This document shows, one piece after another, positions 1 to 6,234 of a stretch of DNA of 64,000 nt. Both the position numbers and the translations under genes were made by a program. Numbering within the stretch: the stretch's first letter is position 1; each line of letters begins with the position of its first letter. This DNA is from Ectopseudomonas khazarica. Lineage in GTDB: Bacteria > Pseudomonadota > Gammaproteobacteria > Pseudomonadales > Pseudomonadaceae. The notes below the pieces were generated by a model. That model made no database searches. It was given only the letters and a program-made list of their open reading frames with translations, and was not told where the DNA came from. Location of the stretch: the NCBI RefSeq assembly GCF_004521985.1, contig NZ_SBHZ01000001.1, positions 310,001 through 374,000 on the forward strand, given 5' to 3'.

Positions 1-208
1 GGTGCTGCAGGGCGATGACTACCGCACGGGCGTCTATCAACTGCACTTCCATGCCGGTGACTACTACCGCGCACGTGGCGTGAAGCTGCCGGACACGGCC
101 TTCCTCGACGTGATCGTGCTGCGCTTCGGCATCGATGCGGGCCAGGAGCACTACCACGTGCCGCTGCTGATTTCCCCCTACAGCTACTCCACCTATCGCG
201 GTAGCTGA
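1..208 (+). CDS. 5-hydroxyisourate hydrolase, C-terminal part (5' end outside window)
   Basis: This is the last 68 or so codons of a transthyretin-like 5-hydroxyisourate hydrolase, which converts the uricase product HIU to OHCU in urate degradation. The family signature YRGS closes the protein exactly, and the YHVPLLISPYSYSTYRGS ending is typical. Full-length members are about 110-120 residues, so roughly 45 residues lie upstream of the window. The gene leads directly into a purine permease and xanthine dehydrogenase cluster, which supports the assignment. A strong intrinsic terminator follows about 65 bases later. Confidence 0.88.
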   Translation, partial: VLQGDDYRTGVYQLHFHAGDYYRARGVKLPDTAFLDVIVLRFGIDAGQEHYHVPLLISPYSYSTYRGS

Positions 209-273
209 GTGAGCGGCAGGCCACTGCCTGCCGGACGAATGCTTGTCACCCTCAGACTCGTTTGAGTCCTTAC

Positions 274-300
274 GCCCGCTCACACTGCGGGCTTTTTTTT
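274..300 (+). terminator. Rho-independent terminator after HIU hydrolase
   Basis: A 6-bp GC stem (GCCCGC/GCGGGC) with a 7-base loop is followed by eight T residues. It ends the transcript of the urate-degradation gene. Confidence 0.85.
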
Positions 301-600
301 GCCCGCATTTCGGGGGGAGGGGCTGTAGCTGGGTGATCCATCATCACGGCCCATCGATGGCGCGTCTGTTTCGATTGGTGTGGGGGGAGAGCACCTTGCC
401 GAGCTGATCTTCGGTGCACGCTCCGGATGAAAGCCGGGTATGGGCTGGCGGCGTGCCTGCCGCTGCTGAGACAAACGAAAAAACCGGTACAGGGCCGTAG
501 CGCTGTTCACATAAGAAGTGGTCGGACACGATCAGTCCCCTAGCCCCCTTTGGGGAGAGGGAAACTGGCAGTTTTGTGGCATTTCGGCCCTCTCCCCCAG

Positions 601-626
601 CCCCTCTCCCATGAATGGGAGAGGGG
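601..626. repeat. 12-bp perfect inverted repeat in a CCCCTCTCCC-type intergenic element
   Basis: Arms CCCCTCTCCCAT and ATGGGAGAGGGG are separated by two bases. Further copies of the same pyrimidine/purine motif lie just upstream (about 541-560 and 588-600). Elements of this composition recur between genes in gamma-proteobacteria. There is no T-tract, so it is not an obvious terminator. Confidence 0.6.
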
Positions 627-734
627 AGCCAAGCGTGTGCAACCCTGAATGCACAGACCCGTAGCCCGGATGAAATCCGGGGCCGGCAACCTGCTTGCGG
701 ATTGCGCATCCGCCCGTCGCTGCCGGGCCAAACG

Positions 735-759
735 AAAAACCCCGGCACGAGGCCGGGGC
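735..759 (-). terminator. Terminator of the purine permease gene
   Basis: Read on the minus strand, a 7-bp stem CCCCGGC/GCCGGGG is followed by a run of five T residues. It lies 26-50 bases beyond the permease stop codon. Confidence 0.8.
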
Positions 760-784
760 TGCGATCAGCGCGGAACGCCTGCGT

Positions 785-2125
785 TCAGAGGAAGGCGAAC
801 TTGGCGATGAAGATCACGCACAGCACGTACAGGCTCAGCGACACCTTCTCGCGCTGGCCGGTCAGCAGCTTCAGCGTGGCGTAGGTGAGGAAGCCCAGGG
901 CGATACCGTTGGCGATGGAGAAGGTCAGCGGCATCATCACCACGGTGACGATGGCGGGAATGGTGTCGGTATGGTCCTTCCAGTCGATGTGCGCCATGCC
1001 GCTCATCATCAGCATCGCCACGTAGATCAGCGCGCCGGCGGTGGCGTAGGCGGGGATCATGCCGGCCAGCGGGGCGAAGAACATCGCGGCGAGGAAGAGG
1101 ATGCCGACGGTCATGGCGGTCAGGCCGGTGCGGCCACCGGCGGCGACCCCGGAAGCGCTCTCCACGTAGCTGGTCACCGGCGGGCAGCCGACCATGGCGC
1201 CGATCACGCTGGAGGTGGAGTCGGCTTTCAGGGCCTTGGACAGGTTCTGGATCTTGCCGTCCTCATCCACCAGGTTGGCGCGATGCGCCACGCCCATCAG
1301 CGTGCCGGCGGTATCGAACATGTTCACGAAGAGGAACGCGAGGATCACGCTGATCATCGCCACGTTGAACGCGCCGGCGATGTCCATGGCCAGGAAGGTC
1401 GGAGCCAGGCTCGGTGGCATCGACACCAGGCCGCCGTACTCGACCAGGCCCAGGGCCCAGCCCAGGGCGGTGACGCCGAGCATGCTGAAGAGGATGGCGC
1501 CGAACACGTTGCGGTGGCTGAGCACGGCGATCAGCAGGAAGCACACGGCGGCGAGCAGCGCCGACGGGTTGCCGAACGAGCCCATGGTCAGCAGCGTGGC
1601 CGGGCTGTCGACGACGATGCCGGCGGTCTTCAGGCCGATCAGGCCGAGGAACAGGCCGACCCCGGCGCCCATGGCGAAGCGCAGGCTCATCGGGATGCTG
1701 TTGAGCAGCCACTCGCGGATCTTCGACAGGCTCATGATCATGAACAGCACGCCGGAGATGAATACCGCGCCCAGGGCGATCTGCCAGCTGTAGCCCATCT
1801 CGCCGACGACGGTATAGGTGAAGAAGGCGTTCAGGCCCATGCCGGGTGCCAGGCCGACAGGCCAGTTGGCGTACAGCCCCATCAGGAAGCAGCCCAGCGC
1901 CGCGCCGATGCAGGTGGCGACGAAGGCGGCCCCGTGGTCGATGCCGGCGCTGGCCATGATGTTGGGGTTGACGAAGATGATGTAGGCCATGGTGACGAAG
2001 GTGGTCACACCAGCGATCAGTTCGGTCTTGATGGTGGTGCGGTGCTCGGTCAGTTTGAAGAAGCGGTCGAGCAGGCCACCTCTTGCCAGTTGAGTCGCGT
2101 GTTGTTCTTGTTTGACGCTTTCCAC
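785..2125 (-). CDS. NCS2/AzgA-family purine (adenine/guanine/hypoxanthine) permease
   Basis: This 446-residue integral membrane protein imports purine bases by proton symport. Family marks visible are APGMGLNAFFTYTVVG near residue 95, FDTAGTLMGVA in the middle, and a C-terminal GCPPVTSYVESASGVAAGGR segment, all typical of the AzgA/GhxP/PurP branch rather than the UraA/XanQ branch. Length is normal and hydrophobic segments run throughout. The ATG start is preceded by GATGAGGAG at a normal distance. The gene has its own promoter with a GntR-type box between -35 and -10, and it sits beside guanine deaminase and xanthine dehydrogenase. The substrate is therefore probably guanine, hypoxanthine or adenine; the exact preference cannot be read from sequence. 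Confidence 0.92.
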   Translation of the reverse strand: MESVKQEQHATQLARGGLLDRFFKLTEHRTTIKTELIAGVTTFVTMAYIIFVNPNIMASAGIDHGAAFVATCIGAALGCFLMGLYANWPVGLAPGMGLNAFFTYTVVGEMGYSWQIALGAVFISGVLFMIMSLSKIREWLLNSIPMSLRFAMGAGVGLFLGLIGLKTAGIVVDSPATLLTMGSFGNPSALLAAVCFLLIAVLSHRNVFGAILFSMLGVTALGWALGLVEYGGLVSMPPSLAPTFLAMDIAGAFNVAMISVILAFLFVNMFDTAGTLMGVAHRANLVDEDGKIQNLSKALKADSTSSVIGAMVGCPPVTSYVESASGVAAGGRTGLTAMTVGILFLAAMFFAPLAGMIPAYATAGALIYVAMLMMSGMAHIDWKDHTDTIPAIVTVVMMPLTFSIANGIALGFLTYATLKLLTGQREKVSLSLYVLCVIFIAKFAFL

Positions 2126-2149
2126 AGCGGGTACTCCTCATCTCTCTTG

Positions 2150-2159
2150 TTGTGTACCG
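2150..2159. promoter_or_regulatory. Candidate secondary GntR box in the permease leader
   Basis: TTGTGTACCG matches the TTGTGTACAA box upstream of the neighbouring gntR gene at 8 of 10 positions. It lies 25 bases before the permease ATG, between the predicted promoter and the gene. Confidence 0.35.
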
Positions 2160-2231
2160 CCCAGAGCGTTGCGCAAGGACAATGCTCTCTGAGGCAGGCG
2201 GTGTTCTCGGCGGTGCTTCCTGGCTAAGTTG

Positions 2232-2247
2232 TTGACCGAGCGGTCAA
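2232..2247. promoter_or_regulatory. Perfect palindrome TTGACC-N4-GGTCAA upstream of the permease
   Basis: Arms TTGACC and GGTCAA are spaced by GAGC. The palindrome begins roughly at +12 relative to the predicted permease transcription start. The same 6-4-6 arrangement occurs upstream of xdhA at 10277-10292, so it is probably a shared regulator site; the regulator is unknown. Confidence 0.55.
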
Positions 2248-2264
2248 GAAGTCACTCAGGCGCG

Positions 2265-2292
2265 ATTATGCTGTTGTATACAAAAAATGCAA
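2265..2292 (-). promoter_or_regulatory. Predicted sigma-70 promoter of the purine permease with embedded GntR operator
   Basis: On the minus strand the -35 is TTGCAT (2287-2292), the spacer is 16 bases and the -10 is CATAAT (2265-2270, five of six consensus bases). The spacer contains the perfect palindrome TTGTATACAA at 2274-2283, which fits the TNGTNNNACNA-like sites bound by FCD-type GntR regulators. Repressor binding there would block RNA polymerase directly. This is inference from position and motif. Confidence 0.6.
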
Positions 2293-2595
2293 TTAATGTT
2301 TTTAATGTTGCATGAATCGCACCATTTGCCGATCTCCAGGATTCAGCGGGTGGATTTGGCGACAATCGCCTGCCTGTTGGTAAAAGCCCTTTTAAAACAG
2401 ACAGATGGATGATCCATGCTGCAGCTCGTTCTGGTCTCGGGAGGGCATGCCAGGAGCGATTGACTCGGCCTTATCCGGTAACGACCTGAAGGGAGGCGTA
2501 CATATAAGGAAAGAGTTTGAGGGCGCGCTCGGTTTTCTCGCCTGCCGGCTGACCTCTCAGGGAGGACGTCATACGACGACAGGTGTGGTGGCTGG

Positions 2596-2623
2596 TTGAG
2601 TTGTGTACAATTGGCCGAATATT
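2596..2623 (+). promoter_or_regulatory. Predicted promoter and operator of the purine-cluster gntR gene
   Basis: A TTGAGT -35 (2596-2601) and an AATATT -10 (2618-2623) are 16 bases apart. The box TTGTGTACAA (2601-2610) overlaps the -35 and spacer, as in the permease promoter. This suggests autoregulation by the FCD regulator encoded 92 bases downstream. Confidence 0.45.
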
Positions 2624-2714
2624 TTTCTGATGTTTTTTCGCTCGGAGCTTGTCAGCTACCGGGTAGAACACAGTAGAGTCGCAGTGTCGCCGACTCTCAT
2701 TGACGCGAGCCAGA

Positions 2715-3482
2715 ATGAACGATCAATTGCAGCCACTGAAGAAGCAGCCGCGTGCGGGCAAGAGCAGCCGTAGCGGGACTCAGGACGATGTCGTATATGC
2801 CCATATCTTCGATGCCATTCTCGAGCAGCGCCTGGCGCCAGGCACCAAGCTGAGCGAAGAGGCCCTGGGCGAGATCTTCGGTGTCAGTCGCACCATCATT
2901 CGCCGTGCCCTGTCGCGTCTGGCCCATGAAGGGGTGGTGCTGCTGCGGCCGAATCGCGGTGCGGTAGTGGCCAGCCCCAGCGTCGAGGAAGCCCGGCAGA
3001 TCTTCTACGCACGCCGACTGGTGGAGCGCGCGATCACCGAGCTGGCCGTCGAGCATGCCACGGCAGAGCAGCTCGCCGAGCTGCGGCAGATGGTCAAGGA
3101 CGAGCAGGACAGCTTCTCCCGGGGGGACCGTGGCGCCGGCATCCGCCTGTCCGGCGAGTTCCACCTGAAGCTGGCCGAGGCCGCGCGTAACGCGCCGCTG
3201 GTGAGCTTCCAGCGCAGCCTGGTATCGCAGACCTCGCTGATCATCGCCCAGTACGAAAGCGGCAGCCGCTCGCATTGCTCGTACGATGAGCACAACCAGC
3301 TGATCGACGCCATCGAGGCACGCGATGCCGAGCGTGCGGTGCACCTGATGATGCACCACATGGACCATATCGACAGCAAGCTGAACCTGGACGAGGAAAG
3401 CGCTTCGGATGACCTGCACGCAGTGTTCTCGCACCTGCTGCAGACCAAGAAGAAGCCTGGGCGGAACGCGGCCAACCGCTGA
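2715..3482 (+). CDS. GntR-family (FCD domain) transcriptional regulator of the purine cluster
   Basis: This 255-residue DNA-binding regulator has an N-terminal winged helix at about residues 28-95 (LSEEALGEIFGVSRTIIRRA recognition region) and a C-terminal all-helical FCD ligand domain with its characteristic DEHNQLIDAI..RDAERA motif near the end. I chose the ATG at 2715; a TTG five codons upstream is possible but less likely, and neither has a strong Shine-Dalgarno. It is divergent from the permease, and matching boxes occur at both promoters. It probably represses purine uptake and catabolism until a purine intermediate binds; the ligand is not known. Confidence 0.9.
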   Translation: MNDQLQPLKKQPRAGKSSRSGTQDDVVYAHIFDAILEQRLAPGTKLSEEALGEIFGVSRTIIRRALSRLAHEGVVLLRPNRGAVVASPSVEEARQIFYARRLVERAITELAVEHATAEQLAELRQMVKDEQDSFSRGDRGAGIRLSGEFHLKLAEAARNAPLVSFQRSLVSQTSLIIAQYESGSRSHCSYDEHNQLIDAIEARDAERAVHLMMHHMDHIDSKLNLDEESASDDLHAVFSHLLQTKKKPGRNAANR

Positions 3483-3500
3483 TTGGATGTGCTGGATACG

Positions 3501-3536
3501 AAAAAAGCCCCGATGTTCGCGCATCGGGGCTTTTTT
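3501..3536. terminator. Bidirectional terminator between gntR and guaD
   Basis: A 9-bp stem GCCCCGATG/CATCGGGGC is flanked by six A on the left and six T on the right. It can therefore stop transcription of both convergent genes. Confidence 0.85.
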
Positions 3537-3695
3537 GTCGGGCGGGCGTGGCAGGCCAGCGATGCGCAGCTGAGCTGATCGCCGGCAAGCAGGCTCTCCT
3601 GCGATCGTGTCGCGTGGTGAACATCTCGCGCCGCGCATTGCCGACAGCCTGATCGCGGATGGATCCGCTGCGACGAAAGCGCTCGGGTGCCGGCC

Positions 3696-5000
3696 TCAGC
3701 TGCGCTGGTGCACCGATACGCCGGCGGCGAAGGTTTCCTTCACGGCGCGATCGTCACCGAGCATGGTCAGGGCGAACAGGCGCTCTTCCAGGCTTCTGGC
3801 CTGCTGCATGCGGTAGCTGATCAGCGGCGTGGCGTTGTAGTCCAGCACCAGGAAGTCGGCATCCTTGCCCGGCAGGAAGTTGCCCAGCCGGTCGTCCAGG
3901 TACAGCGCGTTGGCGCCGCCCAGGGTGGCCAGGTACAGCGACTTGAAGGGGTCGAGCTTCTTGCCCTGCAGCTGCATCACCTTGTATGCCTCGTTCAGCG
4001 ACTGCAGCTGGCTGAAGCTGGTGCCGGCGCCGACGTCCGTACCCAGGCCGACGCGGACGCCGTGTGCTTCCAGCTTGTTCAGGTCGAACAGGCCGCTGCC
4101 CAGGAACAGGTTGGAGGTCGGGCAGAAGGCCACTGCCGAGCCGGTTTCGGCCAGGCGCTGGCACTCCTCGTCGCACAGGTGCACGCCATGGGCGAACACG
4201 GCGCGCGGGCCGATCAGCCTGTGGTGGTCGTAGACGTCCAGGTAACCCTTGCGCTCGGGGAACAGCGCCTTGACCCACTCGATCTCCTTGCGGTTCTCGG
4301 ACAGGTGGGTGTGCATGTACAGGTCCGGGTATTCGCCGAGCAGCTTGCCGGCCAGCTCCAGCTGCTGCGGCGTGCTGGTCGGGGCGAAGCGCGGGGTGAC
4401 GGCGTAGTGCAGGCGGCCCTTGCCGTGCCAGCGTTCGATCAGCGCCTTGCTCTCGGCGTAGCCGGTTTCCGCGGTATCGGTCAGGTAGTCCGGGGCGTTG
4501 CGATCCATCAGCACCTTGCCGGCGATCATGCGCAGGTTGAGCTTGTCGGCTTGCTCGAAGAAGGCGTCCACCGACTGCGGGTGCACGCTGCCGAACACCA
4601 GGGCGGTGGTGGTGCCGTTGCGCAGCAGCTCCTTGAGGAAGATCGCCGCCACGTCGCTGGCGTGGGCCTTGTCGGCGAACTGTTGCTCGGTGGGGAAGGT
4701 GTAGGTCTCGAGCCAGTCCAGCAGTTGCTCACCGTAGGAGGCGATCATGCCGGTCTGCGGGTAGTGGATGTGGGTGTCGATGAAGCCGGGGGTGATCAGC
4801 GCATCGCGGTAGTGCTGTACCTCGACACCGGCCAGTTTCGGCAGCAGCTCGGCGGCAGCGCCAACCTGGGCGACCTTGCCATTCTCGATCAGCAGGATGC
4901 CGTCCTCGAAGTACTGATAGGACTGTTCCACGCCGACCACGGCCGGGTCGGCCAGGCTGTGCAGGATGGCGGCGCGGTAGGCTTTGACGGTATTGCTCAT
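3696..5000 (-). CDS. guaD: Guanine deaminase
   Basis: This 434-residue amidohydrolase converts guanine to xanthine. Zinc and catalytic motifs are complete: THIHYPQ near residue 77, MHTHLSEN in the middle, VFAHGVHL and LGTDVGAG further on. Length is typical for GuaD. It is the last gene of the probable xdhA-xdhB-xdhC-guaD transcript, 159 bases after xdhC, and feeds xanthine to the dehydrogenase. The ATG start follows a modest GATTCGAAC leader with no strong Shine-Dalgarno, so the start is likely but not proven. Confidence 0.95.
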   Translation of the reverse strand: MSNTVKAYRAAILHSLADPAVVGVEQSYQYFEDGILLIENGKVAQVGAAAELLPKLAGVEVQHYRDALITPGFIDTHIHYPQTGMIASYGEQLLDWLETYTFPTEQQFADKAHASDVAAIFLKELLRNGTTTALVFGSVHPQSVDAFFEQADKLNLRMIAGKVLMDRNAPDYLTDTAETGYAESKALIERWHGKGRLHYAVTPRFAPTSTPQQLELAGKLLGEYPDLYMHTHLSENRKEIEWVKALFPERKGYLDVYDHHRLIGPRAVFAHGVHLCDEECQRLAETGSAVAFCPTSNLFLGSGLFDLNKLEAHGVRVGLGTDVGAGTSFSQLQSLNEAYKVMQLQGKKLDPFKSLYLATLGGANALYLDDRLGNFLPGKDADFLVLDYNATPLISYRMQQARSLEERLFALTMLGDDRAVKETFAAGVSVHQRS

Positions 5001-5159
5001 CGTTCGAATCTCATGGGTTGATCAATGCTGTGCGCTGGCCACGGGGCGAGCGCGAGCGGTCGTCGCGTCTCCCGGCGGGGAGGCGAGTAGAACTCATGCG
5101 TCCCCGGGTGAACAGCGTTGTGGCTGGGGTGCGCCTTGCGCACCGGAAAATCGGGGCAA

Positions 5160-6005
5160 TCAGGAGCGGCGCGACGCCGGCAGCAGCCTGGCCACGCTGG
5201 ATTCGCCTTTCTTGACCTTCTGGCCGGCCGTCTTTTCACCAAACAGGGCGTTGTAGGTGGCGATCACCTCGCCGGCGATGGACACGGCGATCTCCACCGG
5301 CAACTTGCCCTTCACCTCGGGCAGACCCATCGGGCAGCGCATGCGTGCCATGAGCGGCTCCTCGAAGCCGCGCTCGCGCAGGCGGTGCTCGAACTTGACG
5401 CGCTTGGTGCGGGAGCCGATCAGGCCGTAGTAGGCGAAGTCGCCGCGTTGCAGGATCGCCGCGGTCAGCTCCAGGTCGAGCTGATGGTTGTGGGTCATGA
5501 CGATGTAGTAGCTGCCGGGCGGCATGTTCTCCACCTCGTCGACCACCTCGTCGTTGACGATCTTCTGCACGTTGGCCGGGATCTGCTCGGGGAACTCGTT
5601 CTCCCGCGAGTCGATCCAGCGCACCTTGCACGGCAGGCTGGCCAGCAGCGGCACCAGCGCACGGCCGACATGGCCGGCGCCGAACACGGCGATCTGCGCC
5701 TGGGGCTGGCCCATGGGCTCGAACAGCAGCACGGTGGCGCCGCCGCAGCACTGGCCGAGGCTGGCGCCGAGGGAAAAGCGCTCCAGGCGGGTGTCCTGGC
5801 TGCGGCTCTCGAGCATTTCACGGGCCATCTGCATGGCCTTGTACTCCAGGTGGCCGCCACCGATGGTTTCGAAGATGCGCTCGGCGGTGACCACCATCTT
5901 CGAGCCGGCGTTGCGCGGGGTCGAGCCGCGCTCCTCGATGATGGTCACCAGCACGCAGGCTTCGCCCTTGTCTTGCAGGTCGGCGAGGGCACTGATCCAG
6001 CTCAT
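5160..6005 (-). CDS. xdhC: Xanthine dehydrogenase accessory protein XdhC
   Basis: This 281-residue protein binds molybdenum cofactor, promotes its sulfuration and inserts it into XdhB. Visible family features are ERGSTPRNAGSKM near the N-terminus, the GASLGQCCGG cysteine pair, and a Rossmann-like VFGAGHVGRALVPLLA in the C-terminal half. An open frame continues 46 codons upstream, but I chose the ATG beginning MSWISALADLQ because GGAGG lies eight bases before it and the upstream residues look non-coding. The gene follows xdhB after 229 bases containing a REP hairpin. Confidence 0.93.
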   Translation of the reverse strand: MSWISALADLQDKGEACVLVTIIEERGSTPRNAGSKMVVTAERIFETIGGGHLEYKAMQMAREMLESRSQDTRLERFSLGASLGQCCGGATVLLFEPMGQPQAQIAVFGAGHVGRALVPLLASLPCKVRWIDSRENEFPEQIPANVQKIVNDEVVDEVENMPPGSYYIVMTHNHQLDLELTAAILQRGDFAYYGLIGSRTKRVKFEHRLRERGFEEPLMARMRCPMGLPEVKGKLPVEIAVSIAGEVIATYNALFGEKTAGQKVKKGESSVARLLPASRRS

Positions 6006-6135
6006 TTGCTCAGCCTCCAGGAAGGCGTGGTCTGTCCCGGGCGCGGCAGGCGCCAGTTGCTCGGCGACGGCTCGAGAATCGGCTCCGGTGTCGGGCGCGC
6101 GGGTGGATTGTTCGGCTCGGTGTGTCTTGTCATTG

Positions 6136-6145
6136 TTGTACACCT
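6136..6145. promoter_or_regulatory. Possible GntR box upstream of xdhC
   Basis: On the minus strand AGGTGTACAA matches TTGTGTACAA at 8 of 10 positions and lies 130 bases before the xdhC start. It could mark an internal promoter for xdhC-guaD, but no good -10/-35 pair is evident. Confidence 0.25.
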
Positions 6146-6173
6146 GTTGCGTTTTTCGATTGAAGCACTTGTC

Positions 6174-6231
6174 GTAGGAGCCGGCTTGCCGGCGATCCTG
6201 AGGCGCGGATCGCCAGCAAGCCGGCTCCTAC
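6174..6231. repeat. REP-type hairpin (GTAGGAGCCGGCTTGCCGGC family) inside the xdh operon
   Basis: Inverted arms of 24 bases (GTAGGAGCCGG... and its complement ...CCGGCTCCTAC) pair with one mismatch around a 10-base centre. A second member of the same family is at 19610-19669. It separates xdhB from xdhC and could stabilise the xdhAB message or attenuate xdhC-guaD. Confidence 0.85.
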
Positions 6232-6234
6232 AGG

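Larger units (their letters stand above)
209..784. other. Intergenic repeat-rich region without a credible gene
   Basis: No open frame here has a ribosome binding site or protein-like composition. The stretch contains the terminator of the upstream gene, pyrimidine-rich GGGAGAGGG/CCCTCTCCC repeats around 540-626, and two diverged copies of a segment starting CGGATGAAA (about 424-500 and 668-770). The second copy contains the permease terminator. It looks like an accumulation of intergenic repeats between two convergent genes. Confidence 0.6.

Noticed and set aside
601..626. Perfect inverted repeat considered as a terminator
   Set aside because: No T-tract on either strand and it lies far from either gene end; more likely an intergenic repeat.
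695..2227. 510-codon open frame on the plus strand opposite the purine permease
   Set aside because: Its composition (Gly, His, Asp, Ala rich) is the usual antisense shadow of a GC-rich gene; it has no ribosome site and no family motif.
2405..2599. 64-codon plus-strand frame in the permease-gntR intergenic region
   Set aside because: No Shine-Dalgarno, mixed codon use, and it runs through the regulatory region with promoter elements.
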